Shown here piece after piece: positions 30,362 through 37,369 of a stretch of 37,369 nt of DNA (within the stretch, counting starts at the first letter, position 1; the number at the start of each line of letters is the position of its first letter). Both the position numbers and the translations under genes were made by a program. The DNA comes from Candidatus Omnitrophota bacterium (GTDB lineage Bacteria; Omnitrophota; Gorgyraeia; 2-02-FULL-51-18), in NCBI GenBank assembly GCA_023248025.1, contig JAHFFI010000003.1, positions 1-37,369 of the forward strand, given 5' to 3'. The notes under the pieces are model-generated. The model was given only the letters and a program-made list of their open reading frames with translations. It ran no database searches and was not told the origin of the DNA.

Positions 30362-31027
30362 TTACCCCACACCTAATTTTCCGTCTTTAAAATAAATTGA
30401 GCGAACCGCCCATTCAGCCACATCCGCTTCGTGCGTCACCAGCACGATGGTCGTGCCGCGCTGGTTCAATCTTTGTAAAATACTCATGATTTCAACGCTG
30501 GCCTTCGAATCAAGATTACCGGTCGGTTCATCCGCCAATAAAAGCGACGCATTGTTGGCCAGCGCACGCGCGATCGCCACGCGCTGCTGCTGTCCACCCG
30601 AAAGCTGCACCGGAAGATGTTTGGCGCGGTCGGCAAGACCCACAGAGGTCAAAAGTTCCCGCGCGCGTTCCCAGCGCTCCGCCTGAGGCATACTCGTATA
30701 CACCAGCGGAAGCTCTACATTTTCCAATGCAGACAGCCGCGGTAAAAGATTGAAATTCTGGTGCACAAAACCGATCTTTTTATTGCGCACTTCGGCCAAC
30801 GCATCCTCGTTTATCTGACTCACGTCTTGTCCATCGAGAATGTATTTTCCCGCGTAATTCTTGTCCAGACAGCCCAAAATATTCATGATCGTGGATTTTC
30901 CGGAGCCTGACGGCCCGCGCAACGCCACGAAATCGCCCTTTTCGATCTCAAGCGAGATCCCATCCACGGCTTTGAGTTTTTCCGCACCCATCGGGTAGAT
31001 TTTCGTGATGCTCTCCAAGCGGATCAT
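30362..31027 (-). CDS. MacB/LolD-type ABC transporter ATPase
   Basis: This 221-residue ATP-binding subunit has Walker A GPSGSGKST (38-46), Q-loop VHQNFNLLPRLSALENVELPL, signature LSGGQQQRVAIARA, Walker B LLLADEPTGNLDS and the H-loop VTHEADVA. The LolD/MacB/FtsE group is recognised by the NVELPLVY and DEPTGNLDS wording. It pairs with the FtsX-type permease at 27195-28418, three genes downstream. It starts 12 bp after the tolC-like stop. MacB is normally a fused ATPase-permease; here the parts are separate, as in many bacteria. Confidence 0.94.
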   Translation of the reverse strand: MIRLESITKIYPMGAEKLKAVDGISLEIEKGDFVALRGPSGSGKSTIMNILGCLDKNYAGKYILDGQDVSQINEDALAEVRNKKIGFVHQNFNLLPRLSALENVELPLVYTSMPQAERWERARELLTSVGLADRAKHLPVQLSGGQQQRVAIARALANNASLLLADEPTGNLDSKASVEIMSILQRLNQRGTTIVLVTHEADVAEWAVRSIYFKDGKLGVG

Positions 31028-31039
31028 TCATTTACTTTC

Positions 31040-32614
31040 TTAGGGGTTCGGATTATCGAATAAAATACCGTTCTTCTGGAGCGTGATGCCAATGGTGCTC
31101 CAAAGTCTCACGACGGAACGGTGGTAGTCGACGACAGCGCCAATGCGTGAAACTGCGGAGTTGGCCAGATCTTCCTGAAAAGACAGGACCTCAAAACTCG
31201 TGGAAAGACCCAGTGAGTATTTTTTTTCTTCAGCCTCGAGATTCTTTTTCTGCAAGCTGTACGCAACGTCCGCGACTTCTACGCGCTTGATAGCCGTTTG
31301 TATCAATCGTACGGCACTTCTCACTTCTTTTACTATCGTCAACCGCAAATCCCGCAGTTGAAGTTCCTGCTGTTTTAACGCATTCACACTCGATTCGTAA
31401 GTCGCCTTGTCGGCCCGGTTATCCCAGGGGTAACTCACGGAAAGCGATGCATCCCAAGATCCAAAATCGCCGCTTTTTAATTTATTGAAACTATTAGCCG
31501 ACTGAGCGCCGGCACCGCTCAAAGCATAATTGGCGTCCAAAGTGACGTCGGGTAAAAGCGCGTTTCCGGCAACCATGAGATTAATCTTATTGTTCTCGAG
31601 TTGTTTTACCGCTTGTTTATAATCGGGACGATTGGCGAATGCCTGCTCAAGACACCAGGTCAGATCAGGCAACTCCGCTTTGAAATCAGGACTGATTTTG
31701 TCGATGGTGTCGATGCGGCTATTCCATTGGCGGATGTCCTCGATATTGAGGATCTTTCTTAAATTATCTTCTGCCTCCAGCACCGCGTTCTCGGCCTGGA
31801 TCACATCTTCCTCACGGGATGCCGCTGTGGCCTCTGCCTGAAGCACATCGGTGTACGCCCGGTCGCCCAGCATCATCGCCCTTTGATTTCTGTCTTTGAG
31901 GGACTGCGCCTGAGTGTAAGCAAGTTTCCGCGTTTCGAGATTTTCACGCGCCTCTAAAATATCCCAGTAAGCGAGCTCGGCATTGGTGATCTCATCATGA
32001 ATGCTTTGCCGCAAATCTTCGAAGGCAATCTTGTAACTATTTTCGCTAATGCGGATGGAAGCCAATGTGACTTTCGAACCAAATCCGGACAAAATAGGCT
32101 GGGATAAAGAAAGTGTCGAAGAGGATGAATAGCTATGTTCACTGCGGCCGGAACGGCTATGTGTCAGGTCCGCGCCGATAGTGCCGCCCGTTGGAAGTTT
32201 GCGTTCCAGCCCGCCGCTGGTCGAAACAGAATCACTGAGAGAAGGACTCTCATCCAGTTCGGCTGCGGTACGGCCTCGCGCAAAACTCGTCGAAGATGTA
32301 AGATTGGTGTCAAAATCCGCCTGGTTCGATGTGACATCCCGTTTAGCGGTGTCGAGACCGAGATACGACACACGAATGTTAATATTTTTGTCTAGCACGA
32401 TGCGCAGGCAGTCTGTCATAGAAAGCTTCCATACCGGCTCTGTCGGTTCGGCTAAAAGCTGCTGGGCGTAGGAATGGGCTTCGAGTGTATCCAGCTGCTG
32501 GCGCACAAGATCGTCGCGTTTGAAATTAAGAAATTTTTCGCCCTCTTTTGCCTCAGCATTGAGAGTACACAGAGGTAAAATAAGAATAAACGCCGCTAGA
32601 AGCTTTTTAAACAT
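31040..32614 (-). CDS. tolC: TolC family outer-membrane efflux protein
   Basis: This 524-residue protein has a signal peptide (LLAAFILILPLCTLNAEA) and the TolC duplicated architecture. Each half carries an outer-membrane strand pair and long coiled helices rich in Ala/Glu (ARENLETRKLAYTQAQSLKDRN; LQTAIKRVEVADVAYSLQKKNLEAEEKKY). The segment PDLTWCLEQAFANRPDYKQA and the early LSMTDCLRIVLDKNINIRVS match the OEP repeats. It provides the exit channel for the HlyD/ABC system encoded just downstream and is the first gene of the five-gene operon, with a clear promoter upstream. The gene symbol denotes family only. Confidence 0.93.
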   Translation of the reverse strand: MFKKLLAAFILILPLCTLNAEAKEGEKFLNFKRDDLVRQQLDTLEAHSYAQQLLAEPTEPVWKLSMTDCLRIVLDKNINIRVSYLGLDTAKRDVTSNQADFDTNLTSSTSFARGRTAAELDESPSLSDSVSTSGGLERKLPTGGTIGADLTHSRSGRSEHSYSSSSTLSLSQPILSGFGSKVTLASIRISENSYKIAFEDLRQSIHDEITNAELAYWDILEARENLETRKLAYTQAQSLKDRNQRAMMLGDRAYTDVLQAEATAASREEDVIQAENAVLEAEDNLRKILNIEDIRQWNSRIDTIDKISPDFKAELPDLTWCLEQAFANRPDYKQAVKQLENNKINLMVAGNALLPDVTLDANYALSGAGAQSANSFNKLKSGDFGSWDASLSVSYPWDNRADKATYESSVNALKQQELQLRDLRLTIVKEVRSAVRLIQTAIKRVEVADVAYSLQKKNLEAEEKKYSLGLSTSFEVLSFQEDLANSAVSRIGAVVDYHRSVVRLWSTIGITLQKNGILFDNPNP

Positions 32615-32648
32615 AAAGCTCTTTCATGCATTAGCATTACTTAACAAT

Positions 32649-32677
32649 AACATAAACCTATTAACATATAAAGTCAA
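32649..32677 (-). promoter_or_regulatory. Promoter of the TolC-ABC export operon
   Basis: On the minus strand TTGACT (32677-32672), 17-bp spacer, TATGTT (32654-32649). The TolC ATG is at 32614, giving a leader of about 28 nt with an AAAGAG-type ribosome site. No other promoter fits the 68-bp spacer as well. Confidence 0.65.
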
Positions 32678-32682
32678 ATATG

Positions 32683-34338
32683 CTAAAGAGAAGTGCCTGG
32701 CTTGTATAAAGTTATGCGGCTGCGGCCTAAGGATTTAGACTGATAAAGCGCCTGGTCAGCGAAGCGCACGAGGTCTTCTCCACTCTGCACTTCCTTCGTA
32801 AGACTGGAGCAAATCCCCGCGCTCAAAGCCGCACGGAACGATCCCTCTTTCGCGGAAATGAAAGACTGTTCTTCAAACGCGCGCTTAATCTTCGTGACTG
32901 CTTCTTCGGCTTTTTCCAGGGGACAATTGATGAAAAGAACGGCGAATTCATCGCCGCCGTAACGCGCCGCGACATCCATACCGCGCACATTTTTTTTGAT
33001 AGTCCTCGCCAGGGAAATAAGGACTGCATTGCCTTCTTCATGACCATAGCGGTCATTAATCTGCTTGAAGTGATCAATATCAAGCATGGTGTAGCAGACT
33101 TCCTGACCGGTTTTTTTGGCATGCTCAAATTCTTTTGCCACTCTCAAAGAAAGATACCTCTGCCCGTAAAGCCCGGTCAGTCCGTCCGTTATCACCATTT
33201 TCTGCAAGCGTATATTTTCAGAAAATGAAGCTAGCCGTTGGTAAGAAGCGCATACAATGTAGGAAGAAAGGCATACGGCCATGAGCGGCAGAGGGTCCAG
33301 CAGAAGATTGAAACGACTCAAAAAAACCCACCCCGTCAGATAACTTCCGATCAATTCCAGTAAAAGGACCACCAATTGTGTTACAACAGAAACGCGGTAA
33401 AAAATGAGGCTTACCGCCATCGTTAGAACCAGAAGAAAGAGTTTCATCCTCCAACCGGAGAAAAGCGGCGCCACAAAATCTTTCTGAAGCAGCATCAGCG
33501 TTTCGTTCGCATTCACGTAAATACCTGCGATATAGCCCAGCGGCGTATTGTGGATGTCGTGAAAAATGGGGCTCACGGCGCCCACCAGAAGAATTTTATT
33601 TTCGAGCGCTTTCTTGGGAAAACCTTTCATCAACGCCTTCCAAAGCGGAATATAGGAGAAATGTTCCGGAGCGTAACGGTAGGAAAGCGTATGCGGCTCC
33701 GAGTCGGTGATACCGCGCTCTTCGAGGCATTGTCTAGTTTCTATCTGCCTAAAACGGCAGGCGGTCTCCGCGGCAAAAGAGTAAACGGGTTTGTGGCGGT
33801 CGCGAAACGTCGTGATAAACCGGCTTCTGCGATGCACAAAATCTTTATCCAGTATTTTATCGACGAAGCCACAAGCGAATGCCGACTGCTTAAATTGCTC
33901 GAGCGGCTCGATATAACCGCCTTCGGTGCCGAAGTAACTGGCGATGACAATATTTCCGGATTTTTTCAGAGCATCCGACAACCACTGGTCATCTTCCGGG
34001 TAAGCGCCTTTTCCGACAAATGTAAGATCAAGACCAACCACTTTTGGCTTGTACTCCAAGAGTGTTTCCAGGAAAATGGCGAACACTTCCCTCCGCCAGG
34101 GCCAAGCACGGTTCAATCGCCGGTAAGATTCGTCGTCCACCCCGATAACGACAATATCGTCTTTGTCACGCATTTCCACAGGCGATGTCTGCGAACGCAA
34201 AATAAAAAGCGTATCGGTCAGTCTTGAGTTTAATGAAGTCACAAAAGGAATGCTCGGAAAAACCAAAAGTCCGAATAAGACCAAGGTGAGTGAAAAGCTC
34301 GTAATGACGGTATTTTCCGAAGCCGACTTAAAATACAT
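32683..34338 (-). CDS. CHASE2-GGDEF membrane diguanylate cyclase
   Basis: This 551-residue protein makes cyclic di-GMP. It has an N-terminal TM (about 12-32) and a periplasmic CHASE2 sensor (about 40-285; IVVIGVDDESYRRLNRAWPWRREVF is the CHASE2 hallmark). Three TM helices follow (about 300-365), then a GGDEF domain with the intact active site GGDEF at 461-465. The inhibitory site RxxD is present (RGMD at 452-455, five residues before GGDEF), so product inhibition is likely. DITD-type features (TDGLTGLYGQRYL, LDIDHFKQIND) are complete. It is divergent from the alginate-export-type barrel gene across 53 bp, suggesting control of exopolysaccharide export. The periplasmic signal is unknown. Confidence 0.94.
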   Translation of the reverse strand: MYFKSASENTVITSFSLTLVLFGLLVFPSIPFVTSLNSRLTDTLFILRSQTSPVEMRDKDDIVVIGVDDESYRRLNRAWPWRREVFAIFLETLLEYKPKVVGLDLTFVGKGAYPEDDQWLSDALKKSGNIVIASYFGTEGGYIEPLEQFKQSAFACGFVDKILDKDFVHRRSRFITTFRDRHKPVYSFAAETACRFRQIETRQCLEERGITDSEPHTLSYRYAPEHFSYIPLWKALMKGFPKKALENKILLVGAVSPIFHDIHNTPLGYIAGIYVNANETLMLLQKDFVAPLFSGWRMKLFLLVLTMAVSLIFYRVSVVTQLVVLLLELIGSYLTGWVFLSRFNLLLDPLPLMAVCLSSYIVCASYQRLASFSENIRLQKMVITDGLTGLYGQRYLSLRVAKEFEHAKKTGQEVCYTMLDIDHFKQINDRYGHEEGNAVLISLARTIKKNVRGMDVAARYGGDEFAVLFINCPLEKAEEAVTKIKRAFEEQSFISAKEGSFRAALSAGICSSLTKEVQSGEDLVRFADQALYQSKSLGRSRITLYKPGTSL

Positions 34339-34391
34339 AGTCTCTCGCTTTAATGGTAAATCATCGTTAATTTTATTATACTAGTTGGCAT

Positions 34392-35834
34392 ATGAAATTA
34401 ATAATTGTATGTTTATGTTTAATAATTTTAGTTTGTCCTCAGAGGCAGGCCATCGCGGCTGAAAGCGGCCAAACCGATGATCGCTCCAGTGCAGCGCTGC
34501 GCGTGGACAATTCGCTCACCGCCGAAGAACAACAGAAAGAATCCGAAAAAAATTTAAAACACAAAAAAGAAGACCAGACCAAGGAGCCCTCCTTTCTTTT
34601 TGGCGGCTCCTTTACTTCGAGCTATCGCTATTATAAAAACCTAGACAATATCGAAGCAGAGGAAGATTTTTTAAAATGGAGCTGGCGGCAGGATTTGTAC
34701 TTGTGGGCTTATTACCATTATAAAGATACGGTCACGGTATACGCGCGTGTATACAATTCATACGTCGATCGCGGGGTAGGGCAAACCTACACCGGTATCG
34801 GTGCGGACTATGAGGGACCTGCTCTGAACGCCCTCTTGGTGAATATCAATTTAAACAAAATAAGCCCTATTCCCGGCGCGTTGACGCTGGGACGCCAAAG
34901 CCTGCGTGTCGGCCGCGGAGTCGTTTATTCCGACATAAATGACGGGGCACAAGCAGAACTCGTCATGGGCAACCTTCACTTTAAATTTTTTGGAGCTAAA
35001 TCCAGACCGCGTGAGGACAATATCGATTTTAGCGTGCCCGGCTTTGACAAAGAAGGAGACCGCGTTTTCTGGGGACATGAGACGGCCTACACGGGGATCC
35101 CTAAAACAACGGTTTACGGTTTTGCGCTTGTCCAAAATGACCAGTCTTCCGAAAATACCGATAGACCACAGCAGTCATTTCATTATAACTCTCATTATTT
35201 GGGCACAGGATTCACTTCAAAGTTAGGCGCTAATGAATTATGGGCCGAGGGTTCCCTGGAAAGAGGTGAAACATTTACGGATGCCTCGCAAACTACGTTA
35301 CCAAAATCCAAAATAAAAGCGTGGGATGCACTTGCGGGTGTCAAGCACCGATCCACCGGCTTTCTCAAACCCGTTTATGAAACAGAATTTGCTGCCGGCA
35401 CAGGCGATGAGGATAGACTCAGCGTAACCAACGTGCTGGGGGGCAACACCGACGCGGTGGACAAAAATTTCTTATATTTTGGTTCTTATGCAGCGGGTTA
35501 CGCGCTTCAGCCCCAGCTTTCTAATATCATGATCTGGACTCTGGGGGCATCCTGCCAGCCGCTGGAAAATGTCAAAATGTTCAAAGATTTCGCGATTGGG
35601 AGCAAGCATTATTTTTACTGGAAAGATCAGAAAAGAGGGCTTATCTCAGACCTGGAATCAAGCGGAACCGAAACTTATGTCGGTGAAGAATGGGATTTTT
35701 ATATGCACTGGAAGGTAAACGAACAACTTCGGTGGATTCTGCGCTACGGGGTTTTTATTCCGAGTGACGGGTACCCTGCGACCTCAAGAGACGATACGGA
35801 GTATTTTTTTCTTTCCACAACCTACTCTTTTTAG
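34392..35834 (+). CDS. AlgE-like alginate-export-domain outer-membrane barrel
   Basis: This 480-residue protein has a signal peptide (LIIVCLCLIILVCPQRQAIA) and a Lys/Glu-rich linker (residues 40-65). A long beta-barrel follows, with alternating strands and an aromatic C-terminal TTYSF signal. The stretch LTLGRQSLRVGRGVVY matches the alginate export domain (AlgE) signature of a constriction strand with conserved Arg. AlgE-type barrels export anionic polysaccharide. No polymerase or other secretion genes are in the window. The stop overlaps by 4 bp the stop of the small secreted protein gene on the opposite strand. The adjacent diguanylate cyclase supports a polysaccharide role (inference). Confidence 0.83.
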   Translation: MKLIIVCLCLIILVCPQRQAIAAESGQTDDRSSAALRVDNSLTAEEQQKESEKNLKHKKEDQTKEPSFLFGGSFTSSYRYYKNLDNIEAEEDFLKWSWRQDLYLWAYYHYKDTVTVYARVYNSYVDRGVGQTYTGIGADYEGPALNALLVNINLNKISPIPGALTLGRQSLRVGRGVVYSDINDGAQAELVMGNLHFKFFGAKSRPREDNIDFSVPGFDKEGDRVFWGHETAYTGIPKTTVYGFALVQNDQSSENTDRPQQSFHYNSHYLGTGFTSKLGANELWAEGSLERGETFTDASQTTLPKSKIKAWDALAGVKHRSTGFLKPVYETEFAAGTGDEDRLSVTNVLGGNTDAVDKNFLYFGSYAAGYALQPQLSNIMIWTLGASCQPLENVKMFKDFAIGSKHYFYWKDQKRGLISDLESSGTETYVGEEWDFYMHWKVNEQLRWILRYGVFIPSDGYPATSRDDTEYFFLSTTYSF

Positions 35835-36115
35835 TCTTCAAATAAGTCGCCGACAACCGTGGGGGTTATGGACCCGTCTTCTTTGCTCTCATAGGCCGCC
35901 ATGGCTGAATCTTTTGCTTTAATAGTTTCCTCGCGACTCTGTGCGGCCATTTGATGATAATCGCTCGGCGCCAGGTCGGAAACCCCCATGCGTCCGTTTA
36001 CGCGAATACTAATGCCTTGTGTGGATGCCTCATCATTATTGTAGTCAGCTAACGCGGGCCCCGCGAAATTAAATGCGCCTAAGAGTATCAAAATAAGAAA
36101 AGTATTCTTTCTCAT
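35831..36115 (-). CDS. Small secreted protein, unknown family, paralog 1
   Basis: This 94-residue protein has a clear signal peptide (LILILLGAFNFAGPALA, cleavage before DYNND). The mature part is short, polar and mostly disorder-like, with an LAPSDYH motif and a C-terminal TPTVVGDLFED. The paralog at 36573-36893 ends in TPTIIGGFLED, so the tail is conserved. It overlaps by 4 bp the end of the upstream small gene (ATGA), suggesting coupling, and by 4 bp the stop of the AlgE-like gene on the other strand. No known domain is recognised. Function unknown; secretion is inferred from the signal peptide. Confidence 0.7.
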   Translation of the reverse strand: MRKNTFLILILLGAFNFAGPALADYNNDEASTQGISIRVNGRMGVSDLAPSDYHQMAAQSREETIKAKDSAMAAYESKEDGSITPTVVGDLFED

Positions 36116-36372
36116 TTTTTACCGTTGCGGAGATACATATTATGCTCTCGAAAATCCGCAGCCGAAGCGTCGGAGCCTGTGGCTTCCCCGTTAGAATACC
36201 CCGTCCGGCGTATTGCGCTATATTTCTTTATATCATTGGTCAACGATTCTTGCCTGTCATTACGGTAACCTGAGGATGATTCGTCGGCTCCGTATATGTC
36301 TGAGAATTCTTGGCCCCACGCTTGATAACTTAATCCCAGGAGGAACGCTGTCACCAATATAATATTTTTCAT
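36112..36372 (-). CDS. Small secreted protein, unknown family, paralog 2
   Basis: This 86-residue protein has an N-terminal signal peptide that differs from that of the paralog at 36573 by very few residues (shared AFLLGLSYQAWG). The mature region starts EFSDIYGADESSSGYRNDRQESL, with the YRND motif shared with that paralog, and later has SDASAADF, a version of the family's D-A-S-P-S-D-Y motif. It lacks the C-terminal TPT-(I/V)2-G tail. Shine-Dalgarno GGGAG lies 7 nt before the ATG, and a promoter is recognised at 36492-36520. Function unknown. Confidence 0.7.
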   Translation of the reverse strand: MKNIILVTAFLLGLSYQAWGQEFSDIYGADESSSGYRNDRQESLTNDIKKYSAIRRTGYSNGEATGSDASAADFREHNMYLRNGKK

Positions 36373-36491
36373 AATTAAACTCCCATTCTTCCGGCACCAC
36401 TCGTTACCCCGGATTCAATCATCTCACTACTATTCATAAAAGCTATTAGGAAACATCTAAACTTCGCCATGTTGCTAATCCCCTTAATCAA

Positions 36492-36520
36492 AGCATACAT
36501 GAAGATACTTGGGTTTTCAA
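36492..36520 (-). promoter_or_regulatory. Promoter of the first small secreted gene pair
   Basis: On the minus strand TTGAAA (36520-36515), 17-bp spacer, TATGCT (36497-36492). Upstream, GTCTATT occurs twice exactly 10 bp apart (36519-36525 and 36529-36535 on the plus strand as AATAGAC). The same arrangement recurs before the 36573-36893 gene. The leader before the ATG at 36372 is about 110 nt. Confidence 0.6.
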
Positions 36521-36572
36521 TAGACGTTAATAGACAAAATACTTTAATATATGCGCACTCAGCTAATTCTTT

Positions 36573-36893
36573 TTAGTCTTCGAGAAAGCCGCCTATAATG
36601 GTAGGAGTATTTCCGCGGCCTACAACAACCCTGTTGGTATCTGTTCTATCGCGATTATCATTACCGCCGCGACCATAATCACTCGGTGAGGCATCATAGG
36701 CGTCATTAGCACCTGGGGCCTGAGTCCGGTAGGATACGCTCCCTTTTGTAATAGATCGCAGCAATTGCTTCGTTTCGTCATTACGGTAAGTTACATCACT
36801 TGAAGACGCTTCATATTCGTCTACAGAAAATTCGCCCCAAGCTTGGTAGCTTAATCCCAGAAGAAACGCTATCACTAGAATAATATTTTTCAT
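36573..36893 (-). CDS. Small secreted protein, unknown family, paralog 3
   Basis: This 106-residue protein has a signal peptide nearly identical to that of the gene at 36112-36372, with the shared mature motif YRND followed by a Gln/Leu-rich stretch. A DASPSDY motif lies near residue 68, and a Gly/Asn/Asp/Arg-rich region precedes the C-terminal TPTIIGGFLED, which matches paralog 1. It therefore looks like the N-half of paralog 2 joined to the tail of paralog 1. It is preceded by its own copy of the promoter region. No homolog is recognised; predicted to be exported by Sec. Confidence 0.7.
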   Translation of the reverse strand: MKNIILVIAFLLGLSYQAWGEFSVDEYEASSSDVTYRNDETKQLLRSITKGSVSYRTQAPGANDAYDASPSDYGRGGNDNRDRTDTNRVVVGRGNTPTIIGGFLED

Positions 36894-37004
36894 AACTCAA
36901 CAACCCCTATTTATCTGGAACTACTGGTCGTTTCATATTTAATCGTCGTACTAATATTGATTAATAATAATAAAAAGTATTAGCTCTTTACAACCTTTGA
37001 TTAA

Positions 37005-37033
37005 AATATACATCAAAATTTACATAATTTCAA
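37005..37033 (-). promoter_or_regulatory. Promoter of the third small secreted gene
   Basis: On the minus strand TTGAAA (37033-37028), 17-bp spacer, TATATT (37010-37005), matching the layout of the promoter at 36492-36520. The CTATTAAC block upstream is kept, while the second GTCTATT is altered. Leader to the ATG at 36893 is about 105 nt. Confidence 0.6.
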
Positions 37034-37127
37034 TAGTTTGTTAATAGACTAAATACTTTTTTATCCTCCTTGCCGTACAAAGGGCATTGACATGGCCTGT
37101 CTTTATATCTAAAATACTTGAATATTT

Positions 37128-37369
37128 ATGCTTACAACCATTCTTTTTGTTGTATTTTCAATTGGCGCTTTGGCGTCCGCGCTCGGTGTCGTACTCTCTC
37201 GTTCCGCAATCTATAGCGTCCTTCTTCTGGTGCTGACCATGGGCATGATCTCTGGGCTTTTTATTCTGCTCAAAGCCTTTCTCGTCGCAACCATTCTCAT
37301 ACTTGTTTACGCGGGCGCCATTCTCGTACTTTTTCTTTTCGTGGTCATGCTTGTGTATTACAGAAAATT
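37128..37369 (+). CDS. nuoJ: NADH-quinone oxidoreductase subunit J, 5' part (runs off the window)
   Basis: The first 80 codons of a membrane protein are present, and the frame is open to the right edge. The sequence has three hydrophobic helices and the NuoJ hallmark at the third, VYAGAILVLFLFVVML, preceded by SRSAIYSVLLLVLTM, which corresponds to the conserved S-x-N-P-x-x-S-x-L-x-L region of NuoJ. NuoJ is a proton-pumping-arm subunit of complex I. The start ATG at 37128 has no strong Shine-Dalgarno. No other nuo gene precedes it on the plus strand, so nuoJ starts a transcription unit here, probably nuoJKLMN, or the operon is split. Truncated by the window, not by mutation. Confidence 0.85.
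   Translation, partial: MLTTILFVVFSIGALASALGVVLSRSAIYSVLLLVLTMGMISGLFILLKAFLVATILILVYAGAILVLFLFVVMLVYYRK

Noticed and set aside
33550-34227. 225-residue plus-strand frame opposite the diguanylate cyclase
   Set aside because: It is antisense to the CHASE2 coding region, which has complete conserved motifs; no recognisable domain in the shadow frame.
1-37369. tRNA, rRNA or other known structural RNA genes
   Set aside because: No cloverleaf with the usual GGTTCRA-type loop, and no rRNA segment, was found by eye on either strand.

Overview
The window looks like a chromosomal segment from a diderm (Gram-negative type) bacterium. It encodes several predicted outer-membrane barrels, a TolC, an HlyD/MacB-type export system, a diguanylate cyclase and a NuoJ start. 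GC is moderate, genes are tightly packed with many 4-bp ATGA overlaps, and several short hairpin-rich repeats sit between genes. The mix (QueC-like/ExsB paralog, DUF6580, DUF6662, propeller plus giant barrel) reminds me of uncultivated lineages such as Omnitrophota, but that placement is only an impression and no rRNA is present to test it.

Layout. (1) 37-5664, minus strand: one apparent seven-gene operon, ppx/gppA-like, two tandem thymidylate-kinase-like genes, phoB, phoR, phoU and a queC-like gene. It links phosphate sensing with polyphosphate/(p)ppGpp-type phosphatase and nucleotide kinase functions. (2) 5738-7326, plus strand: a pteridine-reductase-like SDR and queD, separated by a hairpin-rich repeat (copy A). 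(3) 7323-11015, minus strand: a flavin-reductase-like protein, a DUF6580 membrane protein, a MITE-like element with near-perfect terminal inverted repeats, a PIG-L deacetylase and an ArnT-type glycosyltransferase. (4) mutY on the plus strand, then repeat copy B, which carries a clean 52-bp nested hairpin insertion. (5) 12509-15377, minus strand: an iron operon of hemP (small), a DUF2231 membrane protein, a DUF6662 barrel, a cytochrome c, an FTR1 permease and fur. It is preceded by a promoter overlapped by two palindromes that look like Fur sites.

(6) 15476-25997, minus strand: nine close-packed genes, namely a CNNM/CBS protein, a 1007-residue barrel, a secreted six-bladed propeller, a gamma carbonic anhydrase, a histidine phosphatase, rlmN, a CcdA-type protein, a TlpA lipoprotein and an MFS transporter. 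(7) 26071-27161, plus strand: a DsbA-like protein and a MauE/DoxX-like protein, driven by a promoter that predicts a leaderless mRNA. (8) 27195-32614, minus strand: a TolC / ABC ATPase / TPR / HlyD / MacB-type permease operon. (9) A CHASE2-GGDEF diguanylate cyclase diverges from an alginate-export-type barrel. (10) 35831-37040: a small cluster of three secreted proteins of an unrecognised family with duplicated promoters. (11) The start of nuoJ runs off the right edge.

The strongest candidates for something undescribed are the small secreted protein family at 35831-36893, the giant barrel plus propeller pair, the two composite hairpin repeats (with compensatory changes between copies), and the Walker-A-degenerate kinase paralog inside the pho operon.
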